Source: a virus
DNA length: 64,000 bases
IMG/VR virus record: IMGVR_UViG_3300036945_000368
Span: 16,031-80,030 of that record
Reading direction: 5' to 3' (one strand)
Shown here: piece by piece, positions 51,502 through 58,397 of the stretch
How positions within the stretch are numbered: the first letter of the stretch is position 1
How the letters are laid out: every line of letters begins with the position of its first letter
Made by a program: the position numbers and the translations under genes
Notes under the pieces: generated by a model
The model's input: the letters and a program-made list of their open reading frames with translations, nothing else
Database searches by the model: none
What the model was told of the DNA's origin: nothing

Positions 51502-52971
51502 TTAAAGTCCGATAGTTGTAAATTGAGGTAATGCTACATTCATCTGTGGCATACTGTCAAAAGGGTTCCTGCCTGTTAAATCAGGAAGTGAAAATATTGG
51601 TAAGGAATGTTCCTTATTAAGAAGTAACATACAGTCACTACAGCAGTCAACTTGGTCATCCTTTTTCTTAGGGTCACCATCAAAAACTTCTAATTCATCG
51701 AAGAAATCTTTGTTCCAGTTCGCTTTTACAATGTTAACGAATCCAGCTTGAGCTAAACTTGAGAATGGAGCAAAACGAGTGATCTTAGATTTAACTGGTT
51801 TAGTTAATCTGCAGACAAAACCCATCTCAGCTAATTTACGTTGCAAGTCTTTTGCATAAGCACCAGCGGCAGCGGCAGGGTCTAATGGAATTGAAATAAT
51901 AACGCCTTGACCATCATGCAGTGCAGTCTGGAAGATTAATTTTTCTACTTCGTGTACTCTATCGCGCATAGATACTACATCTTCTACTGTATAAACTTTA
52001 GCATCATCTTTTGAGACTAAGACGCCACGAGTCCAGTCTGGATTAGGGTATTGTTCAGAAGGCTTGCTAAAGGCGAAATCCCACGCTCTAACGCGCTGCT
52101 TTGCCCTACCATTAGGTAGATCAACTAAACCGCACCATTCTCGTTTAAACAAGCCTGAGGACTCCATACGAGCGTACCATGAGCCATCTAGCAATCTTTC
52201 CTTCTCTACACGAGGTAAGGACATTAAGCGGCTGATATAATCTGGTTGAGCTTTTAAGAGTGGAGGGTTATCTCGACAAGTAGCGCCAATGAATGTGAAC
52301 GAACTAATACCGGATTCATTACCTTTACCATGAACTGCTTCAGCTTCATCTAAGCTGTTATACCAAATCATAGTATTACCTTGACGGAAGAAGAAACGCT
52401 TGTGCCCAGTTTTTTCTGGAATAGGTATACCAGTTTGAGGGTCTAAGTAGTAATCTTCAATCCACGAACGTAGGAATGAATTATAATCAGGGTTGGTCAT
52501 AGCAAATAGCTGTGGCTTATAATCCACATACGCATTACGCATACGCGAGAGTAAATAGACCAACATATCTTCTTCAAAGTCTGTTGCTTCATCGAAGATA
52601 ACTAAACTGTATTGTGCGCCCTTATGGTCGAGAGCGTTATTTGCATGTTGCATGTGCGAGAATTTTAATAGTGCTCCGTTAGGGAATACTAGTTCTAAGT
52701 CTCTGGACCTAATTCTAAGGTCTGGGTATATACTTGTGTAGAGGTTAATGGCTTCATGCCAAATAGAGCCCGGTGCAGTTAACATCTTAGATGTTCTACG
52801 AAAAATCACACCTGTTGCCCTAGGATGTTGCATAAATTTTAATGCAATTAGGAGAGCTGTATAAGTTTTACCAGAGCCAGCTGCACCACCTGCTAATGTA
52901 ATAGTTGCATCACTATTTAAAAACATCTCCTGTTTCTTAGATGCTGGCGCAATTGTCAATTGATTACTCAT
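51502..52971 (-). CDS. terL: terminase large subunit
   Basis: 489 residues. The ATPase domain has Walker A GGAAGSGKT (K35) and Walker B VIFDEATD near residue 150, followed by a FAMTNPD coupling motif. The nuclease domain begins with RAWDFAFS near 290 and includes DPAAAAG and the acidic DDQVDC. It drives DNA into the prohead and cuts the concatemer. It overlaps the HNH gene upstream by 8 bases, so a selfish gene now sits between terS and terL. Confidence 0.94.
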   Translation of the reverse strand: MSNQLTIAPASKKQEMFLNSDATITLAGGAAGSGKTYTALLIALKFMQHPRATGVIFRRTSKMLTAPGSIWHEAINLYTSIYPDLRIRSRDLELVFPNGALLKFSHMQHANNALDHKGAQYSLVIFDEATDFEEDMLVYLLSRMRNAYVDYKPQLFAMTNPDYNSFLRSWIEDYYLDPQTGIPIPEKTGHKRFFFRQGNTMIWYNSLDEAEAVHGKGNESGISSFTFIGATCRDNPPLLKAQPDYISRLMSLPRVEKERLLDGSWYARMESSGLFKREWCGLVDLPNGRAKQRVRAWDFAFSKPSEQYPNPDWTRGVLVSKDDAKVYTVEDVVSMRDRVHEVEKLIFQTALHDGQGVIISIPLDPAAAAGAYAKDLQRKLAEMGFVCRLTKPVKSKITRFAPFSSLAQAGFVNIVKANWNKDFFDELEVFDGDPKKKDDQVDCCSDCMLLLNKEHSLPIFSLPDLTGRNPFDSMPQMNVALPQFTTIGL

Positions 52972-53452
52972 ATTTATTACTCTTCCTTAAATTCTCTTCC
53001 GCTGTAAGTATTTGCAAATTCCAAGGTACATGCAAACCACACACATTTCCACCTTGAATTGGAATTATATGGTCTACATGGTATTCAATAGTAGTAGATT
53101 CAGATAATTCTTGTCTTCTTTTATAAATTAATTTAATTTCTTGTAACATCTCATTAGTTAACCAACTAGGCGTTGCAAGTTTTAATCTATCTTCTCTTTT
53201 GTAGTAATTAAATAAATACGTAGATTTATTATTTCTATAATGGCTTCTTCTGTTTTCTTTCTCTACTTCATGATTTTCATGATAGTAATTAGACAACCTT
53301 TTACGATTTTCTTCATGATTTTCATAATATTTTTTACTATTGTATTTACTGTGGCAGTCTTTACAATGAGACTGAAGACCATCTTTTGCTGTTTTAGTTT
53401 TATAGAAATTATCGAAAGATTTTTCAGTATTACACCACTTACAAGTTTTCAT
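52964..53452 (-). CDS. HNH homing endonuclease between terminase genes
   Basis: 162 residues: an N-terminal zinc module (CKWC...CKDC), a basic helical linker rich in N, E and K, and a C-terminal HNH core (HVDHIIPIQG, CGLHVPWNLQ). The last 75 residues closely match the HNH protein at 1-680, down to a 23/24-base DNA match. That protein has two zinc modules where this has one. The stop overlaps the large terminase start. GGAG precedes ATG 53452. Confidence 0.88.
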   Translation of the reverse strand: MKTCKWCNTEKSFDNFYKTKTAKDGLQSHCKDCHSKYNSKKYYENHEENRKRLSNYYHENHEVEKENRRSHYRNNKSTYLFNYYKREDRLKLATPSWLTNEMLQEIKLIYKRRQELSESTTIEYHVDHIIPIQGGNVCGLHVPWNLQILTAEENLRKSNKYE

Positions 53453-53537
53453 TTATTCTCCTCAGAATAACCTCAATAAATAACTGGCAGGTAAGTGAGG
53501 AACTTACTTTTCAGGAGCTACCCTAGCCAATTCATAA

Positions 53538-53882
53538 TTATTCTTCTCCAACAACCTTTAAGCTAAAGATTGGAGCATTTTGTTGCTGAATTTCAGTGCC
53601 CTCTACATCTTCAGCATCTTCGCTATCGTATACATCTAATGTAAGTCTACGGTAGTTGTCAAGTAAAATAGTAGCTGCTTTTAGTTGGTTCTGATGACTC
53701 GCTTCTTTATTCTGCATAATTTCAGCAGCTGAAGTGATAGCTTTAGCAACGTGTGGCTTAATCTTACGAAGAAGCATAATTAATTCACGTTCTTTTAAAT
53801 CACGATTAGTTGGTTTATCTAATGCACTGACCTTTTTAGGACGACCATTGGGATTACCCGATTTACCTTTTTCAAATGCCAT
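53538..53882 (-). CDS. terminase small subunit (likely)
   Basis: 114 residues. The N-terminus FEKGKSGNPNGRPKKVS is the signature of small-terminase-like proteins of the KGxSGNPxGRP type, followed by a helical core and an acidic C-terminus. It would recognise the packaging site on DNA. Separated from terL by the HNH gene and a GTAAGT/ACTTAC hairpin at 53491-53507. Confidence 0.72.
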   Translation of the reverse strand: MAFEKGKSGNPNGRPKKVSALDKPTNRDLKERELIMLLRKIKPHVAKAITSAAEIMQNKEASHQNQLKAATILLDNYRRLTLDVYDSEDAEDVEGTEIQQQNAPIFSLKVVGEE

Positions 53883-53883
53883 A

Positions 53884-54168
53884 TTAGACCTCTTTATTTT
53901 CTTCAGCTAGTTTCTCTGCAACAGCACCAGCGGCTTTACGACCAGAGATACCACCTAATGTACCAACACCCATAAAAGCAATGGCTTTAAGAATTTCTAA
54001 GAAGATGGCATCAATTGGTGCTAATACTGCAGATTGGTCTTCAAAGGCAATAGCCCACATAACACCCATCGCAATTAAGAAAACCATTGAAGTAATAGCT
54101 TTAACTACGAAAGCCCATACACGTACTTCAATTTGGTCGGCAGTCATACCTTTATAACTATCTAACAT
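53884..54168 (-). CDS. small two-span membrane protein, possible second holin
   Basis: 94 residues from ATG 54168, behind AAGGA (the frame upstream of it overlaps its neighbour). Hydrophobic segments lie at about 20-42 and 55-75; the second contains GVGTLGGISG. A charged C-terminal tail follows. The topology fits a class II holin. The main lysis genes lie 31 kb away at 22062-23307, so the role here is uncertain. One base separates it from terS. Confidence 0.6.
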   Translation of the reverse strand: MLDSYKGMTADQIEVRVWAFVVKAITSMVFLIAMGVMWAIAFEDQSAVLAPIDAIFLEILKAIAFMGVGTLGGISGRKAAGAVAEKLAEENKEV

Positions 54169-54169
54169 G

Positions 54170-54493
54170 TTATTCCTTTTTATTTTTCTCAAGCTCAATG
54201 AGAAGTTTTTCGTTATACTTAATCATGTCGTCAAGTTTCTCGATTTTTATATCGACTTGTTTAGATTTAGATTCCATGACATAATTATTTTTATTTGTAT
54301 CCATATACATACCTAACATAATAGGCACTGAAATGAATATCGCTATTACCACTGTTGCGGCGGCAATTAAAGTTATTAGCGATGAATTATTAGACTTATC
54401 CATACTGCCCACAGTTCTATTAGAAACACTGCTACTAGAAACACTGTAACCAGTTCCAGCTTTATTTGGTTTTGAAATTGCTCTTGTAACCAT
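54170..54493 (-). CDS. membrane-anchored coiled-coil protein, 107 aa
   Basis: A Ser-rich N-terminal stretch (1-38), one membrane span (39-63), then a K/E coiled coil. ATG 54493 has GGAG six bases before it; an internal ATG at 54403 would remove the Ser-rich part and most of the overlap. With the first start it overlaps the gene upstream by 118 bases in another frame. Function unknown; topology resembles accessory lysis or spanin-like proteins. Confidence 0.55.
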   Translation of the reverse strand: MVTRAISKPNKAGTGYSVSSSSVSNRTVGSMDKSNNSSLITLIAAATVVIAIFISVPIMLGMYMDTNKNNYVMESKSKQVDIKIEKLDDMIKYNEKLLIELEKNKKE

Positions 54494-55098
54494 CTTGTCT
54501 CCGCAGCCTTTTTATTTTGTTCTATACGGTCTAACTCTTGTTGCTCTTGTATTACACCTACGCGCTTAACAACTTTAGTATATAAGTCACCCAATTCCTT
54601 AGGGCTTTGATAAACCATAGTCTCTCGTATAGTTACTTGTAACTTCTGAATCTCTATCATTGCATATTCAATATCAATAGCAGAACTCATTAATTCTTCG
54701 TACCCTTTTGAGCCCATAGACTTAGCTTCAGATTCGGCTAATTTAGCTTGTAATTGCGACATACAACCAAAGAATATTTTTAACTGCTCTATCAATTCAA
54801 TAGTAATTGAAAGTTCGTCCATCTGAGCATAGTCAGGTTGTTTTCGTTCTTTTGTTGTCTTACTTCCCACTTTGGCTAAGGCTAAATCTGCTATCTTAGG
54901 TTGTTCTTTCTTTTTATTTGGAAATATTTTATTCCACAGGAACTTCCAAATACTTGTAACTTCTTTAGATATACCTTTTACTTCATCAAAGGTTTTCTTT
55001 GCCTTCATTACTGTGCCTTTATATTCTTTATAAAGTTCACAGCCTTGCTGAATAGCTGATACTGCGGCATTAGCAGCAGCTAAAATAGCTAACGGCAT
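54376..55098 (-). CDS. hypothetical protein with C-terminal membrane span, 240 aa
   Basis: An N-terminal A/Q-rich helix, a basic middle (K-rich, near 55-90), long coiled-coil segments (95-205), and a C-terminal hydrophobic span (214-236). AAGGAGG precedes ATG 55098. No family recognised. Its end is overlapped out of frame by the next gene. The tail-anchored coiled coil suggests a protein at the inner membrane. Confidence 0.65.
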   Translation of the reverse strand: MPLAILAAANAAVSAIQQGCELYKEYKGTVMKAKKTFDEVKGISKEVTSIWKFLWNKIFPNKKKEQPKIADLALAKVGSKTTKERKQPDYAQMDELSITIELIEQLKIFFGCMSQLQAKLAESEAKSMGSKGYEELMSSAIDIEYAMIEIQKLQVTIRETMVYQSPKELGDLYTKVVKRVGVIQEQQELDRIEQNKKAAETRWLQEQFQNQIKLELVTVFLVAVFLIELWAVWISLIIHR

Positions 55099-55124
55099 AA
55101 AGCCTCCTTAAATTAGTTCTGGTT

Positions 55125-55302
55125 ACGATTCCAGAGTGCGCTTTTCGTAGCACCGCCGATTAATACGCTTACTTTTACAACTAGTTTTGGCAAACTAGCC
55201 TAGAGGTTATCCGACCTCTTGTTACCTCGTAGAAAGAACCGAGGGACGCCCTCTACATAGTAGATAACCGTTAGCGACAACGGACCCTAAGGTAGGTTAG
55301 TT
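55125..55302 (-). ncRNA. hairpin-rich spacer, candidate structured RNA
   Basis: About 180 bases with no reading frame but many inverted repeats. Read on the minus strand, a 10-base outer pair AACTAACCTA/TAGGCTAGTT has one mismatch. Inside it are CCGTT/AACGG (loop 6), GAGGG/CCCTC (loop 3), CCTCG/CGAGG and AGAGGT/ACCTCT. Downstream lie CTAGTTT/AAACTAG and TCTGG/CCAGA. GGTTATC/GATAACC would compete with the inner set. It lies between two late genes and overlaps the upstream stop codon. Confidence 0.5.
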
Positions 55303-55761
55303 AAATGAAGCCAAACCATTTAAGTTAATATTATCCGTTAATTGCTCTAGTTCAACTACAGTGCTTGCGCCATCAATAGCAATTTGCAACTCAGCGTTAG
55401 CAATTCGAATACTTTCACGATTCGCTTCAATTTCAGCAAGTTTAGTAGGATTACTAATATTATAATTGACTAATGTATCTAATGGGTTTAAAGCTTTCTC
55501 CCTAGCCCATCTACGCATTTGGTGAGCAACCTCTTTTGCTTTAACAAAATCTACTACAACTCCTGTTAAATCTGGTGTTGATACCCAAGCTTGTCTAAAT
55601 TTACCGCTTGCAGGTAAAACTGTATTTTCTACAATCCGATATTCAAACTCTTTTGGAATATCTTTTTGTGCGATTTCTTCTACTGTAAGTCCACACTCTA
55701 AAGCTGGATAAACAATATTTAAACCAACATTGTCGTTATAAAGAATAATTTGTGTTGTCAT
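55297..55761 (-). CDS. putative fibre-assembly or tail-associated protein, 154 aa
   Basis: An N-terminal alpha/beta part (IVYPALECGLTVEEIAQKDIP) followed by a helical C-terminus (RRWAREKALNPLDTLVNYNI..., then EANRESIRIANAELQ). This layout is usual in small proteins behind fibre genes, some called tail fibre assembly proteins. The family is not certain. It follows three paralogous adhesin-like genes in the same operon. Confidence 0.6.
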   Translation of the reverse strand: MTTQIILYNDNVGLNIVYPALECGLTVEEIAQKDIPKEFEYRIVENTVLPASGKFRQAWVSTPDLTGVVVDFVKAKEVAHQMRRWAREKALNPLDTLVNYNISNPTKLAEIEANRESIRIANAELQIAIDGASTVVELEQLTDNINLNGLASFN

Positions 55762-55776
55762 AACTTCTTTCTATAA

Positions 55777-56217
55777 TTATCTAAAAATTGATACATTGAT
55801 TGAACCTCCCCACGCAAGACCATATGAGCCGCTTAATGGTAGTATTGGTACGCTCGTAATGCCACCCTTTCTAACAGGTGTTCCACCAACTTGAGTTAAA
55901 GATTCAATAACTTGAATTGCTTGATAAGCACCGTACCCGTTAATTGTAGCACCCTGTAGTCCCAAAACATATAAGGAATCTGGCATGTTATTTGTAAAAT
56001 TTATATTTATTTCACCTGTTGCTGTACCATTGGTGATCGAAGAAATGCCAGATGAACCATAAATCTCAAGACCACCACCCGAAGATGAACCATTAACAGA
56101 GTAAGATGAAAAATTAATCCACGCTCTTGGCATCATATACGGTGGAGTACCTGAAGGCGCTTGGATTACTGCACCTGAATTTAATGTAATTGTTGAAGAA
56201 CCGACTGTAATTGACAT
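55777..56217 (-). CDS. adhesin-like virion protein, paralogue 3 of 3
   Basis: 146 residues. The N-terminus SITVGSSTITLNSGAVIQ and the core RAWINFSSY...SSGISSITNGTATGEININFTNNMPD match its two upstream neighbours. The core resembles the receptor-tip domain found at the end of many phage fibres (RAWVNF...I..S.NVSSI...Y.VNF). As a free 146-residue protein it may form the distal tip of a fibre. Confidence 0.72.
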   Translation of the reverse strand: MSITVGSSTITLNSGAVIQAPSGTPPYMMPRAWINFSSYSVNGSSSGGGLEIYGSSGISSITNGTATGEININFTNNMPDSLYVLGLQGATINGYGAYQAIQVIESLTQVGGTPVRKGGITSVPILPLSGSYGLAWGGSINVSIFR

Positions 56218-56226
56218 ATTTTACTT

Positions 56227-56637
56227 TCAACAAACAAAATGCATGTTCATAATCCCACCATATCTATATGTTGTGCTATTTAGGCCCATAAAAGGCCATG
56301 AAGATGTAGTACGCAAATAACTTGCAGGACTACCTGAAGTTTCTTCAATAACCCACATAGCTTCGTTTGCACCATTGCCTAATTGAGTACCACCACAAGA
56401 AATTGCTGCGTATCCGATTGTCGGCATAGCATTTGAAAAATTACAAGTGAATGTTCCAGCCGTAGCTCTTGCAACAACTGAACTGATATTATTGGAAGAT
56501 TTTATACTGATGACTCCTCCCCATGTTGAAAGCAACAGCGAAGCTCGAATACCATAGACAGGTATATTACCTACTGCATCTTGTAGTACTGCTCCAGAAT
56601 TTAATGTAATTGTTGAGCTATTTAAAGTTATTGACAT
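56227..56637 (-). CDS. adhesin-like virion protein, paralogue 2 of 3
   Basis: 136 residues with the same N-terminus (SITLNSSTITLNSGAVLQD) and core (IRASLLLSTWG, NNISSVVARATAGTFTCNFSNAMP). It is the most divergent of the three and has lost the W-N-F motif. The gaps between the paralogues are 3 and 9 bases, and each is preceded by a short A/G-rich site. Confidence 0.7.
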   Translation of the reverse strand: MSITLNSSTITLNSGAVLQDAVGNIPVYGIRASLLLSTWGGVISIKSSNNISSVVARATAGTFTCNFSNAMPTIGYAAISCGGTQLGNGANEAMWVIEETSGSPASYLRTTSSWPFMGLNSTTYRYGGIMNMHFVC

Positions 56638-56640
56638 ATT

Positions 56641-57084
56641 TTACCTATAAATTACAAAATTAATTGATGCACCATACGCAGCAGAACCTCCACCAGTCAC
56701 ATTGACAACTTGTACACTGGAAGTTGTTCTATTTCTTACGGGATAAGCATTACCGGGACCGCCGAAAACTAGTTGCTCGAAAGAGTACCATGCTTGGCTT
56801 CCACCAAAACCTTGAGAAACGGCTCCTGTCTGAACTACACTATAATTTATATCTGGCATAGCTGAAGAAAAGTTTAAAGAGTAGAAGCCGCCATTAGTGC
56901 GAAGCGTTACAGAAGAAATACCTCCTGAACCATTGATAGCAATTGCACCGCCAACACCACCAGAAACTGTTGTATAATTCACCCAAGCTCGTACACTTGG
57001 GTAATAAGGTGCTGTGCCTACGGAGGCAGGTGTTACAGCACCACTATTCCAATTAATTGTAGACCCACCTATTGTAACTGACAT
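56641..57084 (-). CDS. adhesin-like virion protein, paralogue 1 of 3
   Basis: 147 residues: SVTIGGSTINWNSGAVTPA, then VRAWVNYTTVSG and SGGISSVTLRTNGGFYSLNFSSAMPD. First protein gene after the tRNA cluster on the minus strand. AAGGAAA precedes the start. Three diverged copies in tandem suggest a multi-receptor strategy or rapid change of tip proteins. Confidence 0.72.
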   Translation of the reverse strand: MSVTIGGSTINWNSGAVTPASVGTAPYYPSVRAWVNYTTVSGGVGGAIAINGSGGISSVTLRTNGGFYSLNFSSAMPDINYSVVQTGAVSQGFGGSQAWYSFEQLVFGGPGNAYPVRNRTTSSVQVVNVTGGGSAAYGASINFVIYR

Positions 57085-57133
57085 TTTATTTCCTTAATTT
57101 ACTTTTATATAACTATGTAAGTATGTAGTAATT

Positions 57134-57211
57134 TGGTCCGTTCTGTAGGATTCGAACCTACGATATCTTGGCCCCAAACCAAGTGACTTAACCAGACTAG
57201 CCTAAAAACGG
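57134..57211 (-). tRNA. tRNA-Pro(UGG)
   Basis: Acceptor CCGTTTT/AGAACGG, anticodon stem CTTGG/CCAAG with loop TTTGGGG (anticodon TGG), T-arm GTAGG-TTCGAAT-CCTAC, encoded CCA. Last tRNA of the cluster in transcription order. Confidence 0.92.
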
Positions 57212-57219
57212 AATTGTAT

Positions 57220-57309
57220 TGGCGGGTAGTGTAGGATTTGAACCTACGGGTCACGTAAGTAACCTAAGGGTTAGCAACCCTCTGCAATCGGCCTCTCTGC
57301 CAACCACCC
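57220..57309 (-). tRNA. tRNA-Ser(GCU)
   Basis: Acceptor GGGTGGT/ACTACCC, anticodon stem GAGGG/CCCTT with loop TTGCTAA (anticodon GCT), a long variable arm as in all serine tRNAs, T-loop TTCAAAT, encoded CCA. Confidence 0.92.
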
Positions 57310-57361
57310 TTATTGGTGGACAACAATGGCTTAGTAGCAGCCTATCATCGCCCATAACTTG

Positions 57362-57434
57362 CTGACCTACGTGGCCTCGAACCACGGGCATCGAAATTAA
57401 CAGTTTCGCGCTCTACCGACTGAGCTATATGCCA
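57362..57434 (-). tRNA. tRNA-Asn(GUU)
   Basis: D-arm GCTC/GAGC, anticodon stem CGAAA/TTTCG with loop CTGTTAA (anticodon GTT), T-arm CGTGG-TTCGAGG-CCACG. The acceptor TGGCATA/TAGGTCA has one mismatch. The 3' end reads GCAA, so CCA must be added after transcription, unlike most neighbours. Confidence 0.88.
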
Positions 57435-57442
57435 ATATTTAA

Positions 57443-57543
57443 TTGTAGCAGGCTGCACACAAGCATTAAAGTTGCGCTTCGATATTTAACGGCATTTAAG
57501 CTTCCGCAACACCCTTTACCCTAGCTCCAGTCTACGGCTACAA
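57443..57543 (-). ncRNA. unassigned RNA closed by a 7-bp stem within the tRNA cluster
   Basis: Between tRNA-Tyr and tRNA-Asn, a 101-base segment is closed by TTGTAGC/GCTACAA. It contains GTTGCG/CGCAAC and GCTT/AAGC arms. It starts three bases after the CCA of tRNA-Tyr. I could not fit it to a tRNA cloverleaf. It is probably processed out with the tRNAs; identity unknown. Confidence 0.5.
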
Positions 57544-57546
57544 AAT

Positions 57547-57632
57547 TGGTGGACACCCTAGGTAACGCTCCTAGCGAGTGCATAGACAACGGTTTTACAG
57601 ACCGCTTCGCCTCTTTAACGAAATATGTGTCC
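57547..57632 (-). tRNA. tRNA-Tyr(GUA) with unusual T-loop
   Basis: Acceptor GGACACA/GGTGTCC (last pair A-G), D-stem TTCG/CGAA, anticodon loop CTGTAAA (anticodon GTA) on a GCGGT/ACCGT stem, long variable region as in bacterial tRNA-Tyr, encoded CCA. The T-stem CTAGG/CCTAG holds AGCGTTA, not TTCRANY. This is the same loop as in the Met-like gene at 12044. Confidence 0.75.
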
Positions 57633-57637
57633 TTGTT

Positions 57638-57712
57638 TGGTACTGCATGGGAGAATCGAACTCCCCTTGCTCGGATGAAAACCGAGTGTCCTAACCGATG
57701 GACGAATGCAGT
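57638..57712 (-). tRNA. tRNA-Glu(UUC)
   Basis: Acceptor ACTGCAT/ATGCAGT, D-arm GTCC/GGAC, anticodon stem CTCGG/CCGAG with loop TTTTCAT (anticodon TTC), T-arm GGGAG-TTCGATT-CTCCC, encoded CCA. Confidence 0.93.
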
Positions 57713-57717
57713 ATTTT

Positions 57718-57793
57718 TGGTACGGAGAACTGGGCTTGAACCAGTGACATTTGCCTTATCAAGACAACGCTCTACCAACTGAGCTATCTCCGC
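57718..57793 (-). tRNA. tRNA-Ile(GAU)
   Basis: Acceptor GCGGAGA/TCTCCGT, D-arm GCTC/GAGC, anticodon stem TTGTC/GGCAA with loop TTGATAA (anticodon GAT), T-arm ACTGG-TTCAAGC-CCAGT, encoded CCA. It begins two bases after the HNH gene stop. Confidence 0.93.
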
Positions 57794-57794
57794 A

Positions 57795-58100
57795 TTATTT
57801 TGAGTAGTGCTCAATAGCGTGGCAATTTGCACACAAGATTTCGCATTTATCTATCTCTTCTTTTAATTTTTTCAAAGACCACGATCTTGCAACAGTAGCA
57901 ATAGTTGCCTCTTTTGTTGTTGGGTCAGTGTGATGAAACTGTAAGGCAGCTGGATGTGAAAAACCGCACCTAGTACATTTTAATGTTTTCTTAAATTCTA
58001 GATACTCCGCTTGACGTTTGTCCTTCCATGCTTTGTTTAAAGCATTGCGTTTCTCTCTATTATTTTGTGCCCATTCTCTGTGGTACTCTTTTGTTGTCAT
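57795..58100 (-). CDS. small HNH endonuclease inside the tRNA cluster
   Basis: 101 residues: a basic N-terminal helix (YHREWAQNNREKRNALNKAWKDKRQ), CTRCGFSHPAALQFHH, then CEILCANCHAIEH, the complete zinc-HNH pattern of small free-standing nucleases. It splits tRNA-Thr from tRNA-Ile. It is unlike the two long HNH proteins and so is a separate arrival. Confidence 0.88.
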   Translation of the reverse strand: MTTKEYHREWAQNNREKRNALNKAWKDKRQAEYLEFKKTLKCTRCGFSHPAALQFHHTDPTTKEATIATVARSWSLKKLKEEIDKCEILCANCHAIEHYSK

Positions 58101-58137
58101 ATATTACCATAAATAAAGATTACAAAGTTTATTGTAT

Positions 58138-58211
58138 TGGTGCTGGATGAATGAATCGAACACTCATCACTGGACTACAAAACCAGTATTCTACCATTGA
58201 ACTAATCCAGC
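58138..58211 (-). tRNA. tRNA-Thr(UGU)
   Basis: Acceptor GCTGGAT/ATCCAGC, D-arm GTTC/GAAT, anticodon stem CTGGT/TCCAG (last pair T-T) with loop TTTGTAG (anticodon TGT), T-arm GAGTG-TTCGATT-CATTC, encoded CCA. Shifting the loop by one base gives a Gln-like reading, but the 5-7-5 arm length favours Thr. Confidence 0.8.
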
Positions 58212-58214
58212 AAT

Positions 58215-58318
58215 TTAGTAGACTTCTGACTTTTGGTGTCTACGACCTCAGTAGCGTTAGATTAAGCTACGAGCCTTCGGCTTATGCCTGTTGTGTTCGC
58301 TATTCGGAAATAGCCAAC
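58215..58318 (-). other. hairpin-rich spacer between tRNA-Met and tRNA-Thr
   Basis: Inverted repeats in a row on either strand: GTAGAC/GTCTAC, GTAGC-(one bulged base)-TTA/TAAGCTAC with loop GAT, AGCC/GGCT and CTATT/AATAG. No reading frame and no cloverleaf. It may be an RNA processed from the tRNA transcript, or a set of processing signals. Confidence 0.45.
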
Positions 58319-58323
58319 GAATA

Positions 58324-58397
58324 TGGATGCGGGTGACAGATTCGAACTGCCGATGCTCCGAGCTTATGAGACTGGAGTGGTGACCGCCCTACCCGCA
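58324..58397 (-). tRNA. tRNA-Met(CAU), atypical D-arm and anticodon stem
   Basis: Acceptor TGCGGGT/ACCCGCA, T-arm GGCAG-TTCGAAT-CTGTC with canonical loop, encoded CCA, anticodon loop CTCATAA (anticodon CAT). The D-region is short (GGG/CTC at best), and the anticodon stem CTCCAGT/GCTCGGAG needs a bulged base. It could be elongator Met or Ile2. First tRNA of the cluster. Confidence 0.72.

Noticed and set aside
53491-53507. GTAAGT/ACTTAC hairpin identical in arms to the first hairpin of the element at 10317-10431.
   Set aside because: Six-base arms recur easily in AT-rich DNA and the loops differ in size and sequence, so I do not claim a shared RNA family.
55275-55297. A stretch resembling the conserved 23S rRNA segment cut by I-CeuI (AACGG-C-CCTAAGGTAG).
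   Set aside because: Only about 15 bases fit, with one substitution and one extra base, and the flanks do not match rRNA. Treated as part of the hairpin-rich spacer or as chance.
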